From assembly GCA_004297235.1 (NCBI GenBank), contig SCUR01000584.1, positions 1 through 6,780 on the forward strand: a stretch of 6,780 nt of DNA. The letters are read 5' to 3'. Below, piece after piece: positions 1 to 6,699 of the stretch; position 1 is the first letter of the stretch; the number at the start of each line of letters is the position of its first letter. The DNA is from Candidatus Manganitrophaceae bacterium. GTDB taxonomy: Bacteria; Nitrospirota; Nitrospiria; SBBL01; Manganitrophaceae. Under the pieces are notes generated by a model that searched no databases, was not told where the DNA came from, and worked only from the letters and a program-made list of their open reading frames with translations. The translations under genes and the position numbers were made by a program.

Positions 1-2060
1 TTATCGGCTCCGACCGTACCGCTGGATTTGTTGATGTGGTAGGAGCGTTCCTGCCGATCGATGTAGGCCGCCACGATGTGGGCGTCGGTGTCGCGAAAAA
101 AGAACCAGGGCTCTCGATAACTCAGGGTGTAGCGCTCCTCTACCCGGCTTCCCTGGGCCCGGGCGCTGATGCTCCGGCCGGTGCCGAAGAGATTCCGGTG
201 AGAGACCTCGAAAAACCCCCGGACCCCTTCATAATCGGCATATCCGACGCCGAATTCCACGCCGATGCTCTGGTGCTCGGTCACCGAGAGCCGGAGATCC
301 TGGATCGACGGATTATCGTCGAACCGGATCGGCTCAAATCGGACCCCTGAGAAGAGACCGGTCCGGTAGAGGGCTTTTTGGCTCTTGAGGATCTGCTCCA
401 TGCTGTAAGGGTCTCCCTCGTGAACGACGAGCTCGCGAAGAAGGACCCGGTCGCGGGTCCGCAGGTTTCCGTCGAGAATGATCCGGCCGACCCGAACCGG
501 CTCTCCTTCCCGAATATCATAGGTGACGTCGGCGGCGGTTTGATCTTCCGAGAAAGAGGTGAGGGATTGAACGCTGGCGTAAAGATATCCCTCCTTGTCA
601 TACGCGGAGAGGATCTGATGCGCCCCCTCTTTGACGACGGCTTCAAAATACGGCCGCTCCGGTTGGAGCTGAAGCGCTTTTTTTAATTGCGTTTCCGAAA
701 GATGTTGGTATCCCCGAAAGGAGATCTGGCCGATGCGGGTCCGGACCCCTTCGTCGATTTTATAGGTTACCGTCGCAAACGTCCGGGTGGGATCAAAGGC
801 GATCTCCGGCGTGACGCGCGGGTTTCGAAATCCCTCCCGTTTGTAGAGCTGGACCAGCGCGGAGGCGTCTTCTTCGAGCTGATCGGGGGTGTAGCGGCTC
901 GACGTGAAGGGTCCTTCCTCCTGGAGATGGACCCAGTCCCGCAGACGCTTCGACGGGAAGGAATGATTGCCGGAGAAGTGGATCTGTTTGATTTGGGTCC
1001 GGGAGCCGCTCTCGATCTTGAAGCGAACCTCCGTCCGGTTCTCCTGGGGAAACGGCTTTGCGGAGACGCTCACCTCGGCAAAGGGATAACCGGCCCTGCG
1101 ATAATATTCTTCGATCTCCCGGGCGCTCTGCTCCAGCGTGCTCGGATCGTCGCTCCGCTCCTCTTTGATCAGGACCAGCCGCTCCAGATCTTCCCCGGAA
1201 ATGGCGCCCCGTCCGTCGAAAAAGAGATCGATCCGGTTGGAAGCGGCGATCGGGACCGTGATATCGACCTCGTTGGTCTTCTCGACGAAGTTCAGAATCG
1301 GCGGGCCGACGGCGGCCTTCAGGTAGCCCTCTTTATGATAGAAGGCTTCGACCTTCCGGAGATTCTCTTCGAGCCGGTCGAAGCGGTAGTACTCCGACGG
1401 CCAGGAGGTGATCATCCGAAGTTTGAGGGTCCTGTCGGGGAAAATCTTCTCTCCGGTCAAGCGGAGCGTTCGTATTTTGGCCGGACCTCCCTCGCGAATA
1501 CGGAGGGCCAGATCGACCTTCCGCCGCTCTTCAGGGGTCCGTTTTACTTCGGTGGAGAGGCGGGCTTGAAAGTATCCCTTTCTGCGAAAGAGCGCATTTA
1601 AATCGAGGAGGGCTTTTTCCCAACGGGCTTCGGTAAACTCTTCCCCCGGTTTCAGGCCGACCGCATCGAGAATCTCCTCTTTGGAAATAAAATAGTTTCC
1701 CGAAAGATCGATCGAAGAGAGAAGGCGCCGCTCGATCAGGACGAATTTCACCGCCACCTCTTCGCCGGCCATCGGCTCGACCTCCACCCGGATGTCGCGA
1801 TACCGGCCGGTGGCATAGAGGCGCTCGATGGCTTGGCGGATCAGGCGGGTCCGGTAGCGGTCCCCGGGCCGAAGTCCGATTTGCTGGAAGGCGGCCGACT
1901 CGAAGGAGCGCTCCGAGAGATCGATGCTGACCTGGTGGATGACTTTCCCTTCCCACTCCTGGGCATAAACGGGGAGGGGGGCGATCCAGTAGCCTAGAAA
2001 AAAGAGCGGCCACCCGTAGCCTAGAAAACGGAGCGGCCACCTGAGACAGATTGTCAGAAT
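1..2060 (-). CDS. Omp85-family outer-membrane assembly protein (BamA/TamA-like), seven POTRA domains, 3' end outside window
   Basis: Translating the minus strand from 2060 gives 686 uninterrupted codons running off the left edge. Residues 1-33 form a signal peptide with a long hydrophobic core and a VYA|QE cleavage site. Seven POTRA-like repeats follow at about 39-110, 111-192, 193-274, 275-352, 353-438, 439-519 and 520-596. Most show the strand-helix-helix-strand-strand pattern with a G-Y/F turn before the third element (KGYF, EGYL, AGYP, EGFR, EGYL, TGLF) and end near an acidic-G pair (REG, DEG, REG). From about 597 an Omp85 beta-barrel begins: GVEFGVGYADYEG, then HRNLFGTG, then YREPWFF, all typical of the family. 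Most of the barrel is missing. Omp85 proteins insert beta-barrel proteins into the outer membrane; the adjacent tamB suggests this one works with TamB. BamA and TamA cannot be separated here: TamA usually has three POTRA domains and BamA five. The start is unusual: no ATG, GTG or TTG precedes the signal peptide in frame, so ATT at 2060-2058, sharing one base with the tamB stop, is my best choice; CTG at 2057-2055 is the alternative. The family call is secure, the exact start is not. Confidence 0.9.
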   Translation of the reverse strand, partial: MLTICLRWPLRFLGYGWPLFFLGYWIAPLPVYAQEWEGKVIHQVSIDLSERSFESAAFQQIGLRPGDRYRTRLIRQAIERLYATGRYRDIRVEVEPMAGEEVAVKFVLIERRLLSSIDLSGNYFISKEEILDAVGLKPGEEFTEARWEKALLDLNALFRRKGYFQARLSTEVKRTPEERRKVDLALRIREGGPAKIRTLRLTGEKIFPDRTLKLRMITSWPSEYYRFDRLEENLRKVEAFYHKEGYLKAAVGPPILNFVEKTNEVDITVPIAASNRIDLFFDGRGAISGEDLERLVLIKEERSDDPSTLEQSAREIEEYYRRAGYPFAEVSVSAKPFPQENRTEVRFKIESGSRTQIKQIHFSGNHSFPSKRLRDWVHLQEEGPFTSSRYTPDQLEEDASALVQLYKREGFRNPRVTPEIAFDPTRTFATVTYKIDEGVRTRIGQISFRGYQHLSETQLKKALQLQPERPYFEAVVKEGAHQILSAYDKEGYLYASVQSLTSFSEDQTAADVTYDIREGEPVRVGRIILDGNLRTRDRVLLRELVVHEGDPYSMEQILKSQKALYRTGLFSGVRFEPIRFDDNPSIQDLRLSVTEHQSIGVEFGVGYADYEGVRGFFEVSHRNLFGTGRSISARAQGSRVEERYTLSYREPWFFFRDTDAHIVAAYIDRQERSYHINKSSGTVGAD
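1986..2039 (-). repeat. 27-bp tandem duplication inside the Omp85 signal peptide
   Basis: Two adjacent 27-bp units, 2039-2013 and 2012-1986 on the minus strand, match at 24 of 27 positions. They keep the reading frame and encode WPLRFLGYG followed by WPLFFLGYW. The duplication lengthens the hydrophobic core by nine residues. Removing one copy would leave an ordinary signal peptide of about 24 residues ending in the same VYA cleavage site, so the duplication probably arose from a normal signal sequence. The three mismatches argue that it is not a very recent copying event or an assembly stutter. Confidence 0.9.
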
Positions 2061-5000
2061 TAGCGGAACTCGAATCTGAATCGAATATCCCCCCCCATTC
2101 GTCCGTTTTCATCCCGCTCTCCGACCAGCGAGACATTTTTGCCGAGCTCGTAAATCATCCGGATCAGCTGCTCTTCCGAAGGGTCGAGCGTGGCCGAGTA
2201 GGTGACCAGGAGCCGGTTTTCCAGGAGCCGCTTTTCGGCCGTGAGCCGAGGGCCGCTCGACGATTTCGACCCGCCGGTGTAGGGGTCGACCTGAATCCGA
2301 TCGACGAACCCCGTTTTTGGAACGGCCCCCTCCAGAAACTCCGAGAGAATCAGGCTGGTCGCTTCGGTGCTGGCGGCCCCCCTTTGGCCTTGGGCGAACT
2401 CGGCCGTCGTGACCCCAAAAGTGAGGAGGGAGAGAACATCGGTCTCCGGGAGCGGCGGAGAGGAGGAGAGCGCAAGGGTGAACTGGGAGAGCGTTCCGGT
2501 GAGACCGAAATCGATCTCGTACGCCTTTCCGGGTCCCCTCACCTGGCTGTCGGGAGTCTTCACCGTGGTCTTGGCCTTCAAATCGAATCGAGGATCGATC
2601 TTCCTCGGATCCAAGAATTCGACCGAGCCGGAGGTGACCTTGAATTCGTTCTTCCGGAAGTAGACCAACCCCCGCGGGATCTCGACGCGCCCGATCAGGA
2701 GCGGCCGGTCGATCGTTCCCTTCAGAAAGAGATCGACTTCCAACGGGATCTTTGCGACGTTGTTGTCGACCCAAATATTTTCTCGTCCATAAAGGTGAAC
2801 GTTCATCTGGGTGGCGCCGATGAACGGGGTCTCCTCTTTGAACGTCTCCTCATTTTTCTGCTTCCATTCCACGATCATCGATTTGAGATCGACCCGTTTG
2901 TCGTAGACCGCCTTCTTCACGGTCACTTCCCCCTTGAGGGTCTGAACCGACCCCTCTCTTTGGAAGAGGAGCTCGCCGTCGACCGTCGCCGTCAGGTCGC
3001 GGAAGAGATTGATCCGCGTGTCGGTGACTTCCAGAAGAAATCCGAACGGGCCGACGCCGAAGCCGGCCAGGTCGGCCTTTCCGCTTCCATGAAATCGGCC
3101 GCGTCCCATCTCCCCCTCCAACGTTTCCAGGAGGAGAACCCGTTCGTTGAAGACCATCGAGAGGGAGGTGATATGGACCGACTGCGGGAAGATCACCGTG
3201 CGCAGCGTGCCGTCTTGGAGGGCCAGTTGTCCGAGGACGCGGGGGGACTTCCACTGATCGGAGATCTTCACGTCGAGGGCCGCCTTCCCCTTTCCGGAGG
3301 TGATTGTTTTCGAGAAGAAGGTGAGCAGATTCAGATCGGCCTCTCCTTTCACGAACAGATCCCACGATTGAAGCGGGGTCAGCCCGCCGTTGAACTCTAA
3401 AGCGGTATTTTCTCCGCGGAGCCGGGCGTTCTCGAAGGTGAAGGTCCCCCGCTCGGAGCGCAGGGCGATCGGGCCGTCGTTCTCGACGGCGTATCCGCCG
3501 AAGTCGGCGGCAATCTGCGTCAATGATCCGGTCAGATCGATCTGGTCGATCTTGGAAAGCTGCCCGCTTCCCGCGATCTCTCCCGTCATCTGAAGGGTGA
3601 TCCGGGAGAGGGGGGTTGCGAAGAATTGTCTCACGAAAGGATCGATCCGAAGCTGCGCAAAGCGGCCCTGGAAAGAAAAGGGGTGCGATTCGGTGAGCCG
3701 GACCTCCCCCGTTGCGGAGAAGTTCTTCTTGGGGAAGGTCCCCTCCAGGCGAACGACCTCCTGGTCCCAGTCGACCTTCATCGTTCCGGTTTCCACGTCC
3801 GTGTCGGCGTATCGAAGATCCTGGATCGAAGCGACCATCTTCAGCTTCGGTTTCTTGAAGCTCCCTTCCCCCGTCACCTCCAGCGCCATCTCCCCGGAGA
3901 GGAGCGGCGCCTTCTCTTGGATCGTCTCGATCTGGTGGAGGGGAAGGCGGCTCCCTTTCGCCGCGATCCGATAGGTCCCCCCGAATTGAATCGCTCCCTC
4001 CCCTTCGACGCGGGCCGATCCCCGTTCCAAAGAGACTTTGCGAAGGAGGACCTCCTTCTCCGTCACCGTCAGGTCGAGCCTTCCCCGATCGAAGCGCTCG
4101 CCGTAAAGGGAGCCCTTGGTCATCGCGAGCGGTCCTTTCACCGCGAAGGCCCGGGGGGTCCCTTTGATGGAAAGGGTGCCGGTGGCGGCGGTCTGAAGCG
4201 GGAGAGAGAGCTTGAAGAAGCGAAAGACCGCCTGGGGGTCGGCGGCGGCGATCTTGGTCTGAAAATCAAACGACGGTTCTTGAGGATCGGTCCATTCAAC
4301 CGCTCCGTCGAAACGATACGGCGTCGAGGAGGATCTCTTCCCGTCGACGGGCGGCGATTCGAGCGACCCCTCTTTCAGCAGGAGCTTCTGATCCTGAAGG
4401 ACAAATCGCGAGGCGAGCGTTCCCATCGCTTTGTTTTGAAGGGTCCATCGATCGAGCAGGACGCGTCCTTCGGCCCGCAGATGGTCGATCGGTCCGGAGA
4501 GCACCCCCTCCGCCTGCATCGCCCCGGTGAAGGGAAGATCGAGCGGCCGCGTCAGGCTTTTTATCTCGTCGGAGAGGGCGGCCGCCTCCATCGAGAGGCC
4601 CTCCTGGGCGCTCCAGCGTCCGTGAAAAGTCGCCTCCACATTCGGCAAAGCCGCTTTCCCTTGGTCGATCGTCAGCCGGCTCTCCGACCAGCGCCACTGG
4701 ATCTCTCCTCCTTGGAAGAGGGCGATCAATTTCTCGGAACGCCCGGCATCGGCTCGAAAAGGAGGGGAGAAGAGGGGGAGCCGCTTCGCCTCCAGCCGGC
4801 CTCCTCCCACCCAATCGGCCGGGGCGGTCCCCTTTCCTGAAGCGGAGACATCGCCGTCCACGAAGATCCCTTCCAGGGCGAGGTCCATTCCCGATGCGGT
4901 ATTGAGAAGAAGCTTTCGGGTCTTCTCCAGAGGAAGCCGTTTATATTGAAGCGAGGCGTGATAGGTCGGCGTCTCCTCCGAGAAATCGCCCTCGGCCTCC

Positions 5001-5980
5001 CCGCTGAACGTTCCCTTGAAGAGCTCCCCGGAGAGGGAGGCGACAACGACCTTCCGATCGCGGTAGGAGAGGTCGGTGAAGAGAGAGCCGATGTCGGCCC
5101 CGTCGGAGAGAAGATGCGGTACGGTCAGCTTTCCTGTGGCGACGAGGTGGGGATAGGCGCCGGTCAGCTGGCCCTGCGCGATCACCTCTCCGGTGAGTTT
5201 TCTTTCGGCCAGGAGGGGAGCGGGAGCCTCTTCCAGCGGGAAGCGAAGATCGACCCGCAAATCGAGTGCGTTCCCCTGTCCCGCAGCGACCTTCCCCTCC
5301 ACCCGGAGGTGGGCCTGTCCCGAGGCGAGCAATCCCCGCTTGATTTCGATTTCTCCAGCGCTGAAGAGGAGTTTTGTCTCGAGTTGATTGAGCGCCCTCT
5401 CCTCGGTTTCGGTTGAGAGCGAGCCTTTCTCCGCCGAGAGATCGATCTCGAATTGCGTCATTCCGAGATTGGGGCGAATCTCCGCCTGGATGCCGTCCAG
5501 CGAGAACGCCTGCACCGCGCCGGCTCCCTGATAGGAGAACGAGCCGTTCTTGATTCGCACGCTGCGAACGACCACGGGGGGGGGAGGACCCTCCTTCGGC
5601 GGCGGCGGTGAAGGGAAGGAAGTTCCCGCCAGCAGAGAGGGGGTCAACGCGATAGAGGGAGATTCGATCACGATCTGTCTGATAAAAAAAGATTGGGTGA
5701 TCAGAGACCAGGGGCTGAAGTAAACGCGGATCTCCTGGGCCGACAGGGGAGGGGCCCCGCCGACCGGTTCGGTGGAGATCCCCTTCAGCGCCACCGAGGC
5801 CGAGAAGGAGCGAAGCTCGGTTTCCTCGATCCGAATGGGTCGGCCCAGCAGCCGCTCCAGCCCTTTTTCCGCATACCCCTTCGCCTTCTCCGAGAAGAAG
5901 TTACTTTGAAGGACGAGTTGGATGCCGAGAATAAAGAGAAAGAGCGCGACGAAGAGAGAGAGGATCCACTTTTTTGACAA
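2060..5980 (-). CDS. tamB: Translocation and assembly module protein TamB (AsmA-like, DUF490)
   Basis: A 1306-residue protein, close to the usual TamB length. Residues 5-25 form one N-terminal transmembrane anchor with no signal cleavage site, so the rest should lie in the periplasm. The body is made of repeated beta-strand segments alternating with short turns, as expected for the long hydrophobic groove of AsmA/TamB proteins. A proline-rich linker occupies about 121-135. The C-terminal TamB domain is clear: WVDNN near 1070, then RGLVYFRKNEFKVTSGSVEF, then LLTFGVTT from 1185, DRIQVDPY near 1227, LTAEKRLLENRLLVTYS near 1246, and the terminal DIRFRFEFR. TamB links the inner membrane to an Omp85 partner and is implicated in outer-membrane protein assembly and phospholipid transport between membranes; the downstream Omp85 gene fits that role. 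The start is TTG (5980-5978), chosen because AAGGAG lies six bases upstream and the transmembrane anchor follows at once. The stop TAA (2062-2060) shares its last base with the proposed Omp85 start, suggesting translational coupling. Family assignment is firm. Confidence 0.95.
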   Translation of the reverse strand: MSKKWILSLFVALFLFILGIQLVLQSNFFSEKAKGYAEKGLERLLGRPIRIEETELRSFSASVALKGISTEPVGGAPPLSAQEIRVYFSPWSLITQSFFIRQIVIESPSIALTPSLLAGTSFPSPPPPKEGPPPPVVVRSVRIKNGSFSYQGAGAVQAFSLDGIQAEIRPNLGMTQFEIDLSAEKGSLSTETEERALNQLETKLLFSAGEIEIKRGLLASGQAHLRVEGKVAAGQGNALDLRVDLRFPLEEAPAPLLAERKLTGEVIAQGQLTGAYPHLVATGKLTVPHLLSDGADIGSLFTDLSYRDRKVVVASLSGELFKGTFSGEAEGDFSEETPTYHASLQYKRLPLEKTRKLLLNTASGMDLALEGIFVDGDVSASGKGTAPADWVGGGRLEAKRLPLFSPPFRADAGRSEKLIALFQGGEIQWRWSESRLTIDQGKAALPNVEATFHGRWSAQEGLSMEAAALSDEIKSLTRPLDLPFTGAMQAEGVLSGPIDHLRAEGRVLLDRWTLQNKAMGTLASRFVLQDQKLLLKEGSLESPPVDGKRSSSTPYRFDGAVEWTDPQEPSFDFQTKIAAADPQAVFRFFKLSLPLQTAATGTLSIKGTPRAFAVKGPLAMTKGSLYGERFDRGRLDLTVTEKEVLLRKVSLERGSARVEGEGAIQFGGTYRIAAKGSRLPLHQIETIQEKAPLLSGEMALEVTGEGSFKKPKLKMVASIQDLRYADTDVETGTMKVDWDQEVVRLEGTFPKKNFSATGEVRLTESHPFSFQGRFAQLRIDPFVRQFFATPLSRITLQMTGEIAGSGQLSKIDQIDLTGSLTQIAADFGGYAVENDGPIALRSERGTFTFENARLRGENTALEFNGGLTPLQSWDLFVKGEADLNLLTFFSKTITSGKGKAALDVKISDQWKSPRVLGQLALQDGTLRTVIFPQSVHITSLSMVFNERVLLLETLEGEMGRGRFHGSGKADLAGFGVGPFGFLLEVTDTRINLFRDLTATVDGELLFQREGSVQTLKGEVTVKKAVYDKRVDLKSMIVEWKQKNEETFKEETPFIGATQMNVHLYGRENIWVDNNVAKIPLEVDLFLKGTIDRPLLIGRVEIPRGLVYFRKNEFKVTSGSVEFLDPRKIDPRFDLKAKTTVKTPDSQVRGPGKAYEIDFGLTGTLSQFTLALSSSPPLPETDVLSLLTFGVTTAEFAQGQRGAASTEATSLILSEFLEGAVPKTGFVDRIQVDPYTGGSKSSSGPRLTAEKRLLENRLLVTYSATLDPSEEQLIRMIYELGKNVSLVGERDENGRMGGDIRFRFEFR
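2089..2096 (-). other. G8 homopolymer, possible slippery site at the tamB/Omp85 junction
   Basis: Read on the minus strand, tamB codons 1295-1298 (ATG GGG GGG GAT) contain eight consecutive G. In the tamB frame this contains G GGG GGG, which matches the X XXY YYZ form of a -1 slippery heptamer. The Omp85 reading frame is the -1 frame of tamB, and its last upstream stop is TGA at 2111-2109. The run therefore lies in the short interval (2109-2060) where a -1 slip, or one extra G in the transcript, would pass from tamB into Omp85 without a stop. The run itself is directly visible; any slippage is speculation. I did not identify a stimulatory stem-loop or pseudoknot. Confidence 0.3.
5576..5584 (-). 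repeat. C9 homopolymer in the proline-rich linker of tamB
   Basis: Nine consecutive C on the coding strand encode three prolines, part of a PPPPV segment near residues 132-136 of TamB, just after a first proline cluster (SPPPP, about 124-128). The run is in frame in this sequence. Gaining or losing one base would end TamB early and remove nearly all of it. Such runs are hot spots for both replication slippage and sequencing indels. Confidence 0.85.
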
Positions 5981-5986
5981 ACAGGG

Positions 5987-5992
5987 CTCCTT
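5987..5992 (-). promoter_or_regulatory. Ribosome binding site of tamB, supports a TTG start
   Basis: AAGGAG is followed by six bases and then TTG (5980-5978). The sequence and spacing are near ideal, which decides the start in the absence of an ATG. The 83-bp gap between the DUF1844 stop and this start holds no other gene, no clear promoter and no convincing terminator, so read-through from the upstream gene is the simplest way to express tamB. Confidence 0.85.
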
Positions 5993-6063
5993 ATTAGAAG
6001 CGAATCCGAGGCGATCGGAAAGGGAGAGAAGACCTTCCTTACCTCTTCACAAGGAGGGCGGGG

Positions 6064-6498
6064 TCAGGGTTGGCGTTTTTTCTCTACCTCGACGAATTTC
6101 AATCGCAGGGTAAAGAGGATCTGGCGGAGGAGACTGTCCTCCTCTTGGGTCAAGTTTCCTTTGGTCTTTTCTTCGAGAAGCGAGATCAGATCAATCACTT
6201 GGCGTGCCGACGGCAGCTCCACCGACCTCTCCCCGGTCGCAGGATTCGCCTCCTGTCCCAGATGAATCAGCGCAGAGGTGGCCAGAGAAAGAATGAATGA
6301 GGAAAAGTTGACGGGGAAAGATCCTTCGGCCGGCGGGCCGGACGGTTTCTCCCGGCCGGGAGAAGCGGCTTGAGGCTCCGCGCTCGAAGACGGCGCCGGT
6401 TTTTGAGCGCCCTCTTTTTCGGAAGGCTTCTCCCGATCGGTCTCTTGCAGGTGCGCGCGGCGATCTCTAACTTGAAATCCCTTTTCTTCCTCTTCCAT
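6064..6498 (-). CDS. DUF1844 domain protein of unknown function
   Basis: A 144-residue protein. Residues 1-60 are charged and then proline-, serine- and alanine-rich, most likely disordered, with no signal peptide. Residues 61-138 match the DUF1844 family: VNFSSFILSLATSALIHLG (63-81), a NPATGE turn (85-90), an ELPSARQVIDLISLLEEKTKGNL segment (94-116) and a final amphipathic helix LRQILFTLRLKFVEVEKK. The family is widespread in Deltaproteobacteria, Nitrospirota and related phyla, and its role is not known to me. The hydrophobic stretch at 67-80 is a conserved helix and is probably too short and too polar at its edges to be a confident membrane span. The ATG start is supported by AAGGAG six bases upstream. 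It is probably the first gene of the unit that continues into tamB and the Omp85 gene, which hints at, but does not show, an envelope-related role. Confidence 0.9.
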   Translation of the reverse strand: MEEEEKGFQVRDRRAHLQETDREKPSEKEGAQKPAPSSSAEPQAASPGREKPSGPPAEGSFPVNFSSFILSLATSALIHLGQEANPATGERSVELPSARQVIDLISLLEEKTKGNLTQEEDSLLRQILFTLRLKFVEVEKKRQP

Positions 6499-6504
6499 CG
6501 ACTT

Positions 6505-6510
6505 CTCCTT
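6505..6510 (-). promoter_or_regulatory. Ribosome binding site of the DUF1844 gene
   Basis: AAGGAG is separated by six bases from ATG at 6498-6496. It has the same sequence and spacing as the tamB site, so both genes should be well translated. Confidence 0.85.
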
Positions 6511-6519
6511 ACCGTCGAT

Positions 6520-6548
6520 AAATTAGCACAAACTTCCATCTATTTCAA
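6520..6548 (-). promoter_or_regulatory. Candidate sigma-70 promoter for the DUF1844-tamB-Omp85 unit
   Basis: On the minus strand TTGAAA (6548-6543) is followed after exactly 17 bases by TAATTT (6525-6520), which keeps the most conserved -10 positions (first T, second A, last T) and is preceded by TGTGC, a partial extended -10. Transcription would start near 6513, giving a leader of about 15 bases that just includes the ribosome binding site. This is prediction by pattern only; the -10 is a moderate match. Confidence 0.45.
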
Positions 6549-6563
6549 GGCAAGTAAGAGGAG

Positions 6564-6585
6564 AAAAGGGAGAGCCGGGCCTTTT
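6564..6585. repeat. Short inverted repeat between the divergent promoters
   Basis: AAAAGG at 6564-6569 and CCTTTT at 6580-6585 are exact inverted copies around a ten-base centre. The site lies about 15 bases upstream of the DUF1844 -35 box and about 55 bases upstream of the cobalamin-gene -35 box. It could be a regulator binding site or a weak hairpin, but a six-base match of this kind can occur by chance. Confidence 0.25.
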
Positions 6586-6639
6586 GGGGTCGCGCCGTCC
6601 GCTTCCGCATTCCTCCGAGCCCCGCCGCTCACTGATAGC

Positions 6640-6669
6640 TTGACTTTCATTGCCACCGGGGCATAGACT
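6640..6669 (+). promoter_or_regulatory. Candidate sigma-70 promoter for the cobalamin gene
   Basis: TTGACT (6640-6645) matches five of six -35 consensus positions. After 18 bases, TAGACT (6664-6669) matches four of six -10 positions. A start near 6676 gives a leader of about 24 bases before the ATG at 6700. That leader is far too short for a cobalamin riboswitch, and I see no B12-box-like structure between the two divergent genes. Confidence 0.55.
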
Positions 6670-6699
6670 ACCTTTCATCGAGAGGGATAGTCCGGAGAG

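Noticed and set aside
687..1601. Plus-strand open frame (304 codons) opposite the POTRA domains
   Set aside because: Antisense shadow of the Omp85 reading frame, with no recognisable domain and no convincing ribosome binding site seen.
1531..2136. Minus-strand open frame of 201 codons with a normal ATG, overlapping the Omp85 start
   Set aside because: It is in a different frame from both tamB and Omp85, and its translation is arginine/proline-rich without a signal peptide or domain, so it does not supply the missing Omp85 start.
2051..3400. Long plus-strand open frame (449 codons) opposite tamB
   Set aside because: It lies antisense to the clearly homologous C-terminal TamB domain, its translation is charged low-complexity sequence with no recognisable fold, and GC-rich codon use readily opens such frames.
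3626..4840. Plus-strand open frame (404 codons) opposite the middle of tamB
   Set aside because: Same reason: rich in R, G, E, L and D, no motif, and fully inside a confident gene on the other strand.
5981..6063. Separate promoter for tamB (TCTAAT just before the ribosome binding site)
   Set aside because: The -10-like box touches the Shine-Dalgarno, so a transcript would start inside or after it, and the matching -35 position is poor.
5981..6063. Terminator hairpin between DUF1844 and tamB
   Set aside because: Only short imperfect pairings (for example GGAAGG with CCTTTCC) are present, and no run of T follows.
6564..6585. Intrinsic terminator in the divergent intergenic region
   Set aside because: The stem is six bases with a ten-base loop, the T tract is within the stem, and no gene ends here on either strand.
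6499..6699. Cobalamin riboswitch upstream of the cobalamin gene
   Set aside because: The likely leader is about 24 bases, and no B12-box-like conserved sequence was recognised in the gap.
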